Shown here: in pieces, positions 1 through 12,969 of the stretch
Numbering within the stretch: position 1 is the first letter of the stretch
How the letters are laid out: each line of letters begins with the position of its first letter
DNA from: Cladosporium sp. IMV 00045
Taxonomy: Eukaryota > Ascomycota > Dothideomycetes > Cladosporiales > Cladosporiaceae
Assembly: GCA_001931905.2 (NCBI GenBank)
Contig: MSJI02000336.1
Span: 1-34,857, forward strand
Reading direction: 5' to 3'
DNA: 34,857 bases
Notes under the pieces: generated by a model
The model's database searches: none
What the model saw: only the letters and a program-made list of their open reading frames with translations
Told to the model about the DNA's origin: nothing
Position numbers and translations under genes: made by a program

Positions 1-1678
1 TCGGAAACATGCACAAGGATGACTGGAGGTGGCACATGTACGACACCGTGAAGGGTTCCGACTGGCTGGGAGACCAGGACGCCATTCACTACATGACAAG
101 AGAAGCCCCTGCGTCCGTCATTGAGCTCGAGAACTACGGCTGCCCATTCTCGCGTACCGACGACGGCAAGATTTACCAGCGTGCTTTCGGTGGTCAGAGC
201 CAGGACTACGGCAAGGGTGGCCAGGCCTACCGCTGCTGCGCCGCCGCTGACCGTACTGGACACGCTCTTCTGCACACTCTCTACGGCCAGTCTCTCCGCC
301 ACAACACCAACTATTTCATTGAGTTCTTCGCCATCGACCTGATCATGGAGGACGGCGAGTGCAAGGGTGTCATTGCCTACAACCAGGAGGACGGCACTCT
401 GCACCGCTTCCGCTCTCACCACACTGTCCTTGCCACCGGTGGTTACGGCCGTGCTTACTTCTCTTGCACTTCCGCCCACACTTGCACTGGTGACGGTATG
501 GCTATGGTCGCTCGCGCTGGTCTTCCCAACCAGGATCTGGAGTTCGTTCAGTTCCACCCTACTGGTATCTACGGCGCTGGCTGCCTGATTACCGAGGGCT
601 CCCGTGGTGAGGGTGGATACCTCCTCAACAGCGAGGGTGAGCGTTTCATGGAGCGTTACGCCCCTACCGCCAAGGATCTTGCTTCTCGCGACGTTGTCAG
701 CCGTAGCATGACCATGGAGATCCGCGAGGGCCGTGGTGTCGGTCCCGACAAGGACCACATCTACCTCCAGCTCTCCCACTTGCCCGCCGAGATTCTCCAC
801 GAGCGTCTTCCCGGTATCTCTGAGACTGCTTCTATCTTCGCTGGTGTCGATGTTACCAAGCAGCCCATTCCCGTCCTTCCCACCGTCCACTACAACATGG
901 GTGGTATCCCCACCAAGTACACTGGTGAGGTCCTGACCGTCGACGAGGCCGGAAAGGACAAGGTCGTCCCTGGTCTCTTCGCTTGCGGTGAAGCCGCCTG
1001 TGTCTCTGTCCACGGTGCCAACCGTCTTGGCGCCAACTCTCTTCTCGACTTGATCGTTTTCGGCCGTGCCGTTTCCCACACCATCCGTGACAACTTCTCT
1101 CCTGGCAAGCCCCACAAGCCTCTTGATGCTGCTGCTGGCGCCGAGGCCATCCAGACCGTTGACGAGATCCGCACTGCCGACGGCCCCAAGAGCACCAACG
1201 AGGTCCGCAACGCCATGCAGAAGGTCATGCAGAGCGACGTTTCCGTCTTCAGGACTGAGGAGTCTCTCCAGGAGGGTGTCAAGAAGTAAGTTTCAGCTAT
1301 ATTCTGCTTGATACCACATACGAACATCAACTAACATTATTTCTCAGGATCCACGACGTCGACCAGATGTTCTCCCAGGTCGGCACCAAGGACCGCAGCA
1401 TGATCTGGAACTCTGACCTCGTCGAGACCCTCGAGCTTCGCAACCTTCTCACTTGCGCCGTTCAGACCGCCGAGGCCGCCGCCAACCGCAAGGAGTCTCG
1501 TGGTGCTCACGCCCGTGAGGACTACCCCGACCGTGACGACGAGAACTGGATGAAGCACACTCTCACCTGGCAGAAGAAGCCTCACGGTGAGACCAAGCTC
1601 GGCTACCGTGAGGTCGTCGGCACCACTCTTGATGAGAACGAGTGCCCCAACGTCCCTCCTTTCGCCCGCAAGTACTAG
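1..1678 (+). CDS. SDH1: Succinate dehydrogenase flavoprotein subunit, mitochondrial (5' partial)
   Basis: This is the FAD-bearing catalytic subunit of respiratory complex II, which oxidises succinate to fumarate on the matrix side of the inner mitochondrial membrane. The gene enters from the left edge already in frame (the codons before the first visible Met read G-N), so the start, the targeting peptide and the FAD-linking histidine region lie outside the window. Exons are <1-1285 and 1348-1678. The intron 1286-1347 has gtaagt, a ctaac branch site and ctcag, and joins V-K-K to I-H-D-V. Visible family landmarks are the substrate-site stretch HPTGIYGAG...EGSRGEGG, the FAD-binding stretch [13 protein letters not shown], and the C-terminal domain ending in ...PPFARKY. 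Codon use is strongly C-ending, as expected for a highly expressed gene and unlike the genes to the right. No link to the neighbouring cluster is implied. Confidence 0.97.
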
Positions 1679-2078
1679 ATGTATTATGTCGGAGGAGTTT
1701 AGTTGAAGGATTGTGTATGTGGAGGTCATTTTGGATCTCTTTCCAAGAAAGAGGAAGAGGATTTTTGTGTACAGCTAGCCAATTTTTTTTTTGTTCCCTT
1801 TACCTTGTTGATACCGAGCCTTCTAATCGAATGGTTTGAAAGGAATTTTATTCTCACACCCTCGTCTCATGTGGGTGCTCACGTGCGATCGTCTGGCCAG
1901 CTCCGTCACTGCCGAGCCAGCTCACTGCTTTGGGCTTTCATATAGCCGCGGCTACTTCCAACTCGACACGGGATGCGATGATCAGCATCACGAGATGAAC
2001 AATTGAGCTAAGGCATTCATAATCTACTACAGGTAATATCGTTGACGTCGCCTCAGATACCAGGTTACATACGCAACA
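1679..2078. other. Intergenic: SDH1 3' region and dehydrogenase promoter
   Basis: No gene is seen in this 400 bp. It contains a T-run near 1786 and the AGCCGCGGCT palindrome at 1944-1953, described separately. Confidence 0.7.
1941..1953. promoter_or_regulatory. CCGCGG palindrome upstream of the dehydrogenase gene
   Basis: TATAGCCGCGG (1941-1951) sits inside the perfect palindrome AGCCGCGGCT (1944-1953), about 130 bp before the ATG of the dehydrogenase. CCG-CGG is an everted CGG pair with no spacer. Zn2Cys6 factors such as yeast Pdr1/Pdr3 bind this arrangement (TCCGCGGA). The same 11-mer recurs before the transporter and between the regulator and BVMO genes. The presence of the motif is observed; the binding role is inferred. 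Confidence 0.6.
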
Positions 2079-3279
2079 ATGCCACCGATGCAAGCCGTAA
2101 GATTCCACGGACGTGGCGACATCCGCCTGGACAGCATACCAATCCCGTAAGTCGACAACACGTCGCCCTCGTATTCGCACGCGCTGATACAAGAACAGAG
2201 AGTGCGGCGCCGACGAAGTTAGACTCAAAATCGCCTACTGTGGTACATGCGGCACCGACCTTCACGAATACCTGGCCGGTCCCATCTTCCTCCCTCCCAA
2301 AGGAAGCATCAGTATACACACCGGCGCGCAACTCCCAGTCACGCTCGGCCATGAATTCAGCGGCACCATCGCTGAAGTCGGAAGTAATGTCTCTTCGTTC
2401 ACCGTCGGGCAGAAAGTCGCTGTAAACCCAGCTCTGGACGATCGCCACTATGGGCAGCAGCCTTGCGAGCAATGTCTTCTTGGATGCCAGAACCGCTGCG
2501 AACGATTGGCTTTCTATGGTCTCGCTCAGGGTCAGGGCGGGTTTGCAGAGCAGATTGTCGTCAAGCCTATGGCTCTTATCTCACTACCTGACAACGTCTC
2601 TTTGAAGCTCGCGAGTCTGGCGGAACCGCTAGCTGTTGCTGCGCATATGATCAGGATTTCCGGTTTCAGGGCCGGCCAGAACGTGTTGGTTTTAGGCACC
2701 GGTCCAATCGGCTGCGCACTCATCTTATTGCTACGGGCGAAGGGCGCCGGCATCATTGTCGCCAGCGAAATCACCGAATCGCGGTCCGCTCAAGCGAAGA
2801 CATTCGGCGCCAACATGGTCGTCAACCCACTAGCCGGCGTATCACCGCACGACAGTCCGACCGAATCCACCTTTGCAAGCAAACAAAATTCAGTCCTCTC
2901 CGCAGTCCGTAGCGAAATGGGCTCAGGCGCGCACGTATCTTTCGACGCATGCGGCTCACAGAGCACCCTCGACACGGCGATCGAATGCACCAAGCCTGGC
3001 GGCACGATTTTCAACGTCGCCATTCACGATAAGGCTCTCAAGATCGATCTGAACAGTTTGGTCGTTGGGGAGAAGTATCTCATGGGTGGGAATGCTTATA
3101 CGCCGCAGGATTTCGAGGAGGTCATGCGGCTTTTGGGTGAGGAGGCAGAGATGGTTGAGAGGTTGGTTACGGCTGTTGTCCCGCTGGGGGAGGCGATTGA
3201 GGGTGGGTTTGGGGAGTTGGTCGGTAATGCGGCAGGGCATATTAAGATCTTGGTGGAAGCCTTGGGAGACCATGCGTGA
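2079..3279 (+). CDS. Zinc-dependent medium-chain dehydrogenase, (R,R)-butanediol/polyol dehydrogenase type
   Basis: This is predicted to be a cytosolic NAD(P)-dependent alcohol dehydrogenase that interconverts a secondary alcohol and its ketone. Exons are 2079-2146 and 2199-3279, giving 382 aa. The 52 bp intron (gtaagt...acag) restores the frame across P-E-C-G-A-D. The catalytic zinc motif CGTDLHEY is near residue 40 and GHEFSG follows about 45 residues later. The structural-zinc lobe has four cysteines (CEQCLLGCQNRC). The Rossmann motif VLGTGPIG leads the coenzyme domain. These features and the length fit the butanediol dehydrogenase branch of the MDR superfamily; sorbitol or xylitol dehydrogenase is the main alternative. 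The promoter carries the CCGCGG palindrome shared with the transporter and the regulator/BVMO pair. I infer that it supplies a ketone, or removes an alcohol product, in the BVMO pathway. The substrate cannot be read from sequence. Confidence 0.9.
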
Positions 3280-3887
3280 TGCATGTCTAAAGAGCTGTCT
3301 CTCGAGAGAGGCTTCCGTATTGCAGACATATGATGCTGCGCATGGCTTTGGTATCACCGTCACGGAGCTGTCTTAGAATCAACAACTCACGTGGACGATC
3401 GTTGGCGCTTTTTCTAATTTCCTTGCGTTGGTTTGGTCAGAGAAAGCGTGGCCACCCGCTGTTACTGCACCAAAAGACACAGCGGGTACATCGACATTGA
3501 TCGCAATACAAGGTCTATTCTCTGAGGCCAGGTATTCGATGGTCAGAGGCTTGTGGTTTGTGACATCTCCGCGGTGCGAGCATATAGCCGCGGACTCCGA
3601 TCTTGTAGATCACACTAGGGCCGCGGTGTCAAAATCCTTGCTGTGACCTATCCCCGTCATTATCTGCAGGATTCAAGATCACGAGTCTGCATTGCGAATA
3701 ATCGAATGCCTGATCCGGAGTACAGATTGAAGATGGGAGCATCACATTACTCGTTGATGGTATCTGCCGACGATGAAGTGTTTGATCTTGGTGCATTGAT
3801 CTTGGTTGGACTATTGTTCATATGTTGTCTTCAATAACCTCGCTTTCCGAAAGAGCCACGTTCGTGCCATTGTCAACGTTCACCACC
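3280..3887. other. Intergenic: transporter promoter region
   Basis: No convincing gene is seen in this 608 bp. It is notable for three CCGCGG hexamers within 58 bp (3569-3626), listed separately. Confidence 0.7.
3569..3626. promoter_or_regulatory. Cluster of three CCGCGG sites upstream of the MFS transporter
   Basis: CCGCGG occurs at 3569-3574, 3588-3593 and 3621-3626, about 260-320 bp before the transporter ATG. The middle copy is the full 11-mer TATAGCCGCGG (3583-3593), identical to the copies at 1941 and 7889. Three copies of a six-base palindrome in 58 bp is strong local enrichment. Binding by the adjacent Zn2Cys6 protein is inferred. Confidence 0.6.
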
Positions 3888-5571
3888 ATGATGCTTCCTC
3901 AACTTGAAGGACGAAAGTTGCTTTTTGGGACCACCGCTTCGTGTGGCCTCGGATTCATGTTGTTTGGCAAGTATCCTCCTTTCGTCTACGACCCAGGGAA
4001 GGCTAATTTCATGTAGGGTATGACCAAGGCGTCTTCGGGGGGTTGCTAGCCAATCCGAACCTCCTCCAAACGTTCAATAACCCTGGTACTACCATCCAAG
4101 GCCAGATGGTATCGACATACACCATCGGATGCGTTTTCGGAGCCCTCCTCAGTTTGGGTATTGGCGACATCTTAGGACGAAGGAAGTCCATCGCTTTAGG
4201 CTGTGCCTTCCTGCTCGTTGGTGGGATTCTCCAAGCTACATCCCACACACTCGTCCACATGATTGTCGGCCGAGTGATTGGAGGTCTCGGCATCGGCGTC
4301 AATACCACGACCATCCCAATGTGGCAGAGCGAGACTTGCAAGCCTTCTCTCCGCGGGAAGCTTGTCGCCATCCAGCTGACGTTCCTCGTCTTCGGCTTCG
4401 TCTTAACCAACTGGATGAATTTCGGCTTCACTTACATTCCCAACGACCCGGTCAGCTGGCGCTTTCCCCTGGGCTTCCAGAGCGCTCTTGCTCTCGGAAC
4501 TGCCGGGATGCTACCCATGTTAGCTGAGTCGCCGAGATGGCTGTGCTTGAAAGACCGCCAGCAAGACGCACAGAAAGTTCTGGCTCGCCTGGTTGCTAAG
4601 CCAATCGAAAATCCTGAGGTTCTGGACTTGCTGAACATCATGGTGACAACTATTGCCCGAGAGCGAGCCGAAGGCCAAATCACCTGGCGCGAAGTCTTCC
4701 ACAATGGCTCACAACAGACCTTCCGGCGAATACTACTGGGCGCTGGCACGAGTTTCATGCAGCAGATGGGCGGCGTCAACGTAGTTGCGTACTATCTGCC
4801 AGTCGTGCTGGAGCGGTCGTTCGGCTTCACGCCTCGAGTGGCTTTGATCTTGTCAGCTGCTGACTCCATGCAATGGATGTTTTGGGCTGCCATGGCGACT
4901 TTCGTTATTGAACGGGTCGGCCGCTTCAAGCTCATGCTCTTTGGTGCTAGTGGGTGTTCGCTCTGCTTCGCTGTAGCTGCAGCAGGGTTGGGAATCGGGA
5001 TCAAAGCTGCCAATGGCGTGGCTGTGGCTTTCATTTTCTTGTATTACTTCTTCTATGTGAGTATCCGTGTCTGTCATGACTAGTCGCTGGCTGACATGCA
5101 AGCCTAGGGGCTATCGTTCCTTGCCATCCCTTTCTTATATCCATCCGAGATCAATTCCAACCGATCCCGTAATCGCGGAGCTTCAATCGCCATGGTCACG
5201 AACTGGCTGTGTGTCTATATTGTCGTGTCTATAACACCTGTTGGTGAGTCAGGGTTACAAACGGACGACGTGATTCCTGCTGATTCCAGGTCATAGGCAT
5301 CAACTCAATCGGCTACCGATTCTATATCATCTTTGCCGTTCTCAACCTCGCTTGGCTCCCCATCATCTGGTTCTTCTATGTCGAAACCGCCGGTCTTTCT
5401 CTAGAGGAGATTGACAGAGTCTTCGAAATTAAACACGCGCCTGGCGCAAGGGTGAGTTACAGCGAAGCTGCGAAGCAGGCGAAGCATGACATCGAAATGG
5501 AACGCTTGCGAATTGGAGAAGTTGACAAGAAGAATGCAGAATCTTCACACTTTGTTGAGAGAGTGGCTTGA
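3888..5571 (+). CDS. MFS sugar-type transporter (hexose/polyol family)
   Basis: This is a twelve-helix plasma-membrane symporter of the sugar porter family (PF00083). Exons are 3888-3966, 4017-5056, 5108-5243 and 5297-5571, giving 509 aa, a normal family length. Seen in order are the entry motif F-G-Y-D-Q-G-V-F-G-G, the loop 2 motif GDILGRRK, the helix 4 region GRVIGGLGIG, the PESPRW-type motif as AESPRWL, the helix 7 motif QQMGGVNVVAYYLPV, and the loop motif GRFKLML. The C-terminal half ends with VETAGLSLEEIDRVF. Intron 1 uses a GC donor (gcaagt) with a TAG acceptor; the nearby GT donor would give a stop. Intron 3 uses the second of two acceptors. Its promoter has three CCGCGG sites, so it probably belongs to the BVMO cluster regulon. 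The substrate is unknown; a sugar, polyol or small hydroxylated compound is possible. Confidence 0.93.
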
Positions 5572-5685
5572 GGACTTAGCTAAGAGTAGGCCTTTCGCAA
5601 GTCCAATCCGATACGCAACTTTCATCCGTGACTTGTTTTCAAGCCAGACAGCGCGTCCTTGCCAAGCGTCAACCGGAAAATGAAT

Positions 5686-7748
5686 CTATGTATTCGGTAA
5701 GAAAAAGTTAGACATCAAGAGGAAGTCGTCGAACGTGCTCGGAATATTGATATCAGGACCTTGCCCGTCGTGAAATGCCGCACAATCGTCAATGCTTGGG
5801 AATTCCTCGTGAGCATCGTAGCCGGCCCAGTCGACTTCGAGTCCAGGCCCGTTATTCACAAAGCCTGCCTTGCATGCGTTGATACTTCGCTCGACTTGTG
5901 GCAGACCACTTCTGTCTCCAGCACGGGACATCAGAAAGTCGAAAATTCGAATAGACCAGTGAGCAGGATCCCAAGAATCTCGGGCCTCGTGAAGAAGCAT
6001 GCGGCAGTTGTCCAAAGAGGCTTGGGCAACTTGCGACATCAGGGGCTCGTCGGAGTGGATCTGGCGGTAGTAGACGATGCCAGCAACGAAGAAACCAGTG
6101 AAAACTTCGTGTGGCAGGCGGTTGATCATTTGTTTGGTCACCAAGCTGGAAGCTGACGAGGCGATCGCTTGTGCTGCATCAGTAGCGGTCTTGGTGGATG
6201 TGCTGTTTCCCGGACGTGAGATTGAAGGAGACAGAGGGCCATGAGCCCGGTCGAAGTGGAGTAAGATAATGTGTTGCCGGTAAAGCAGCTCAAGCGACGT
6301 GGCAAATATGTTGGTGCCCGCACTTTGAGCAGAACAGGACAGCTCCGGCGGGGGTTTTGTCTTCCAACTCGCAAGTCCATCATGTAAGTCAGAGATATCC
6401 GTATCCATCTCGCAAGAATGGAAACGACGCTGTATGATGGAGCGGGCGATGTTGGACAGGCGTGCCGCTTCAATCTGATAGAGAGCGGACATCTGTCCGC
6501 CGTTCGACAGCTCGGATGCGAAATCTTCAAGTTCTAGCATGGGCACGTCGCATTGCGGAATGTTTATGCGGAAGGGTCGACCGAGTAGTGAGGCGCAGTG
6601 AGCATCCCTCATCGCTAGAGTCCACCAAAGGCGCTTTACTCGACCTTTGTCTTTGGTGCTGACGCCTATAGAAGACGTGGATCGATGAATCCCCATCGAC
6701 TCGGCAATGGTAAATGCGAAATCCAACCATGAGCAGGCGTTGTATACACTGTTCATTTGAGGACCAAAGAAAGAGAGCATCAGGACTGTTTCAAGCAAGA
6801 CGAACTTATCAGTCTCGTAGTTGGCTGACCACAAGACTTTCGCCTTGTCTGGGTTCCTTCTGTCAGCAAAACCAACATCTTACTACCATGTTTCAAATGA
6901 TGTTCCGACTAACCGTAGTATGCTTGACGAGCTTGCGCTCTAGATTTGTACGTCGTGTCATGAATCAAAGAGGCATCGCAGAACGTCGCGCCAATCAAGC
7001 AAATGGCATGTGACATGATGTAGGGCAGTGTTCTCCGCTCATGCGCCTCCATTAATTCAGACTTGTTGACAATAGAGTACAGTGGATAGAACCGTGTGAT
7101 GAAGACTTGGACAAAGGCGTCGAACATCCGCGGCTCCGGTAAAGTGAAAGCCCCCTTGGCATGAAGATAGGCGATATCTTCCGGCGCACAATGTGCCGGG
7201 TGGACTTCTCTCGGTCTATCAACCAGACGCTTGTTCTCAGACAAGATCGGCCTAGCATCGTAGAATCTAGCTTGTTCTCCAGCATGCTCTTCCAGAGCGA
7301 AGGTCAACGGCGAGGCTTCGCCGAAAAGAATAATGCCGCGTCCGCCATGATCGTAATCGTCGATGAAGTCTTCAAATAATTCGGCCAGCGACTGCCCAGG
7401 AGTATCGAGGGCGGCGACACCGAATCTCACATGGCGATCTGATACCGGACCAGAAGAGACAGGTGATAACTGCGAGGCCGATGAAGAGGCTCCCTCGAGG
7501 CTCCCATCATCGATTGGAGCAAGCCTGGCAGACCTTTGCGTGCTTGTGTGGCTGCTGTTAGCATGACCTCGTACTGTGCGAGGATAGAGTCCTCGCTGCG
7601 AATCAATTAGCACGCAGTCATCCACTTCGTCCATTCTACAGCGACTGCATGGTGAGCCAACTACTGCTGCATCACACTTGACTTTCCGTTTCGAACAGCG
7701 TCGACAAGCTTTGGCCGCTCGTTGCCGTCGCCGTGATGCTGGAGGCAT
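5686..7748 (-). CDS. Zn2Cys6 fungal-specific transcription factor, putative cluster regulator
   Basis: This is a nuclear DNA-binding regulator of 665 aa in two exons, 7748-6914 and 6848-5686, on the minus strand. The 65 bp intron joins Y-Y to D-K-A-K and keeps the frame. The binuclear zinc cluster lies at the N-terminus, with cysteines at residues 15, 18, 25, 34, 37 and 45 in a basic context (RRRQRAAKACRRCSKRKVKC). The remainder is the fungal-specific factor domain (PF04082 type), with FITRFYPLYSIVNKSEL near residue 213 and a long helical middle homology region. The overall pattern resembles the cutinase-transcription-factor-1 group; that assignment is only by eye. It is divergent from the BVMO gene and shares its 342 bp promoter, which holds TATAGCCGCGG, so autoregulation is likely. 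The compact everted CGG site is the kind such proteins bind. I infer that it controls the dehydrogenase, transporter and BVMO genes. Confidence 0.92.
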
Positions 7749-9816
<2,068 letters not shown>

Positions 9817-9838
9817 TCCTCGATTGATTTTCGCTTGA

Positions 9839-10428
9839 TCACGATTCTTCTACGGCTGCGGCGACCGCTTCAGCAACGAGCTTGTGAATAGCCAGACCGG
9901 GATGATACTGAGAACATTAGCGTTTTCGATCGTTGAGAGGACGACGCTGAGTTATGGAATACTCACGTCATTCCACCAAAGACACTTTGTTCCGCTTGCG
10001 TCAAAACATGTCGCATTATCTGCGCCGTATGCTTGAGGCTCTTGTATTGCTTTCAGAAAGGGTGCGGTGGTATCCACCAGGTACGTCTTTGCGTTGGGGT
10101 TGAGAGTCGCAAAAGCGGCCACTCTCGATCTTAAGGCATCATTGTATTGCTTGACACCGGCTGCTTCGGCCTTGACAGTGGCGTCGCCCTGGGCTTGGAC
10201 TGTAGGGCTCAGCTGTATCGGAGGAACGTTCAGAAAGACGAACCTCCGGGCGCCGGAATTGTATAGCGTTTGAATTTGATTCATGTACTGATCCATAATT
10301 TGGCCCAGCAGTGCGGTATAATTAGGCCACGACCACGCATTTCCGACATCCTAGACCAGGTACATTCAACACGAAGTAGGCATTAGAAGACTGGAGTATT
10401 AACTCACATTGACACCAATGGGGTTCGT
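9839..10428 (-). pseudogene. GDSL-type esterase remnant (CE16 acetylesterase-like), N-terminal half lost
   Basis: On the minus strand the coding pieces are 10428-10408, 10350-9967 and 9907-9839, separated by a 57 bp intron (gtgagt...tctag) and a 59 bp intron (gtgagt...ctcag). They splice in phase. Together they encode the C-terminal half of an SGNH/GDSL hydrolase. The block III motif I-G-V-N-D spans the first junction, then come WSWPNYTALL and FLNVPPIQLSP, and the catalytic Asp-His pair appears as N-D-Y-H-P-G across the second junction. Just upstream in the same frame are TAA (10429-10431) and TAG codons (10441-10443, 10453-10455). No GDS block with the nucleophilic serine is found up to 10946. 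The gene therefore looks broken rather than short. In an intact form it would cleave acetyl esters, which is the step after a BVMO. It lies tail-to-tail with the BVMO. Confidence 0.8.
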
Positions 10429-10431
10429 TTA

Positions 10432-10946
10432 CAAGACTACCTATGCTGTTCTCTAGGCGTTGCTTGCAGAGGCTTGACTCAACGCCAAGCCGCCGAAGGT
10501 GTGATTGACGCCTTGACTAATATGAACATCGCCCTGGCTAATAATGAAAGGATTGTGAGATCACACCATCGCCTCAGCTTGCGACTTTGTGCTAGTTCTG
10601 CTTAAAATCCCTGCGGCTTCAAAGCTGGAGTTCATTCTCCTGGTGGATAGCCTTGTGATGGGTCGTTCAGCTCAGAATACAGCCCTAATGCAGTTTCGAC
10701 ATTTCAGATTGAGGATGTATAGAGTACCCTGTAAAGAGGGCGTGTGAATAAGTGGTGCTATGGTGTGCTCGGTCTCCGTCTGCTTCAGACACTGTAGTGG
10801 GCCACTAACAGCGAGAACTGTGATATCGCCTTTAATATGGGCCTTGACGTGCTTCAGACGTCCCGATTATAACCACCGTGGCTTGCTGATGTTTTCGCAG
10901 GCTTAATGCTAGACGAACATGTTGATTCGGGTGTACGTTCCTAAGA
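10432..10946. other. Intergenic: upstream of esterase remnant and UNC93-like gene
   Basis: No gene can be supported in this 515 bp. The part next to 10432 may be eroded esterase sequence. No CCGCGG site is present, unlike the cluster promoters. Confidence 0.6.
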
Positions 10947-12493
10947 ATGGCTATTTCTGATCAGTTGTCGCACGTCTACCACTCTTGTCTTTTCCAAATC
11001 ATTATTGTTGGACTGGTTGCCTTTTGCGAACCAGGCATCTGGACAGCCCTCAACAACCTGGGTGCAGGAGGAAATGCCTCGGTGAGTTCGTGAAATACCA
11101 CGTTCGGAAGTTGACATGAGCTGACAGGTCTCCAAGCCATTCCTGAACAATGCAGCAAATGCTTTGACATATGGACTCATGTCCGTAGGCTGTTTTATTG
11201 CCGGCGGTATTGCGAACAAGATTACAGCGAAATGGGCATTGTTCATCGGAGCAGCATTCTACACTCCTTATGCCGCCGGGCTTTATTGTAACAATAGGTA
11301 CGGCAACGAGTGGTTCTTGCTTCTCGGTGCCGCTCTCTGTGGTGTGGGTGCATCACTCCTTTGGGCTAGCGAAGCCGCAATCGCGGTCGGCTACCCCGAT
11401 GACAACAAGAGAGGCCGGTAAGCATACTCGTCACTATCATCTCCGGCTTTTGCCCAGCAGGCTAAGATACAGCACAGTTATGTCGGTATATGGATGGGCA
11501 TACGACAGATGGGACCTCTCATCGGTGGCGCAATCTCCCTTGCTCTAAATGCCAATACAGCGGAGAAGGGTAAAGTCTCATACACGACTCATCTCGGTCT
11601 CGTAGCAATCTCATCCCTTGGTGCTCCCCTGGCTCTTCTATTGTCTCAACCACAAAATGTTGTCCGAAGCGATGGGACTCAAATTCCGTATATGAAGAAG
11701 ACTGGGTTTGCGATTGAGGCTCGCGCCATCTGGCGACAGCTCAGGAATAAGTACATGATTTTGCTAGTACCAATATTCCTGGCTGGTCAATTCGGAGTGA
11801 CTTATCAAGGCAACTACCTCACTAGTACGTGCGACCCATAATTCTACGTGTTAGATTACTGACGATTGTGTAGCCTATTTCACCGTTCGATCCAGAGCCC
11901 TTGCCTCATTCTTGACAGCGGTGGTCGGCGCCATTGCCAATTTGCTTACGGGAGTTGTACTTGATATCGGGCAACTCTCAAGGACCACTCGGTCCAAAGC
12001 TGTCTACACATTCATTCTGCTGACGATCACTGCTTCTTGGACTTGGAATGCCGTCGTAGAAGTCAAGTTATCCGCAAAGAAGGACCTTCCAGATTTCGAC
12101 ATCGGCTCAGGCGCTTTCTTCAATTCCGCCTTCACAGTCTATCTTGCCTTCAAGTTCTTCTATGAGGTTCTGCAGACATACATTTATTGGCTGATGGCGG
12201 AGATAAAAGGCGCGCAGCATGACGGAGATATTTCGAGGACAACCGGCATTCTTCGATCTTGGGAGTCAATCGGGAGTACTATTGCGTATGCCGTGGGCGC
12301 AACTCATTGGTCGAATAGAAATCAAATGATTCTCGGCTTCGCGCTATGGGGTTTCACAATTATTCCTACGGCCATGGCAGTTTTCGGAGATTGGAATCAA
12401 CCTGATGTGGCCGTTCTTGAAAAGAAGCGAGAAGAAAGCGATGTGGAGTCTCAAAATGGTGTTACCAAAGCGGGAGAGGAAAAGAAAAACTAG
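10947..12493 (+). CDS. UNC93-like MFS transporter (DUF895 type)
   Basis: This is a polytopic membrane protein of the UNC93-like group of the major facilitator superfamily; in fungi the substrate is unknown. Exons are 10947-11081, 11128-11417, 11478-11824 and 11874-12493, giving 463 aa, all with GT-AG introns of 46-60 bp. The N-terminal part reads FCEPGIWTALNNLGAGG, a typical beginning of the family's first helix and loop. Later come GLMSVGCFIAGGIANK, the helix 4 region GASLLWASEAAIAVGYP, and Y-F-T-V-R-S-R-A-L-A-S followed by a second half with several hydrophobic segments. The C-terminus is a charged tail with K-K-R-E-E. The start at 10947 follows an in-frame stop, but a short upstream exon is possible because relatives often have longer N-termini. 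It lacks the CCGCGG promoter site, so I do not place it in the BVMO regulon. Confidence 0.88.
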
Positions 12494-12969
12494 GGACCGA
12501 TTGCATGTTCTACGGCAAATTGCCCGATCGACTCGCACGGCATGGATCGCTGCTACCAGGCTTCAACATTTGGCCTTACGTTGAGGCAATGGGCACGTCG
12601 ATCTTAGCATCGACAAAGGTTCAGTACAAGGCAGCCATAACTAGGTACCGAAATTTGGCTTTCGAGCACCAATGAACTGCAGTAGCGTAGGATTTGAGAC
12701 TCAGGCAGCAGAATTCGTTCGTCAGGCAACATACCAATTTATCATTTTATCCTGATATGGACGATAGGGCCCACTCATGTTGGTTTGGTTGTATCATCAA
12801 CTAGGCGGCAGAATTGTATGAATAATAAAATAATGCAATTCTGCCGATATTTGGCAAGGAACAGCTGAACACCATTATCTTAATCGTCGACAGAGTTTCT
12901 CATATCACACTTTCACATCACCGCAACGCTTGCGGTACTCTGACCGTGATTCCATCAAAGTCCCGAACC
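12494..12969. other. Intergenic with an 11 bp-stem hairpin
   Basis: No gene is seen. A perfect inverted repeat, CGGCAGAATTG (12806-12816) and CAATTCTGCCG (12836-12846), flanks a 19 nt AT-rich loop, about 310 bp past the transporter stop and 125 bp before the next ATG. Confidence 0.6.
12806..12846. repeat. Perfect 11 bp inverted repeat (hairpin)
   Basis: The arms CGGCAGAATTG and CAATTCTGCCG are exact reverse complements around an AT-rich 19 nt spacer. It could be an RNA hairpin or a small mobile-element footprint. No target-site duplication is evident. Confidence 0.55.

Noticed and set aside
890..1330. Long open frame antisense to SDH1
   Set aside because: It is the shadow of the strongly biased codon use of SDH1, with no protein-like features.
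4349..4356. CCGCGG hexamer inside the transporter coding sequence
   Set aside because: It lies within a conserved coding exon and lacks the TATAG extension, so it is not counted as a regulatory site.
7126..7134. CCGCGG inside the first regulator's coding exon
   Set aside because: It is in coding DNA and only part of the longer palindrome is present; chance is sufficient.
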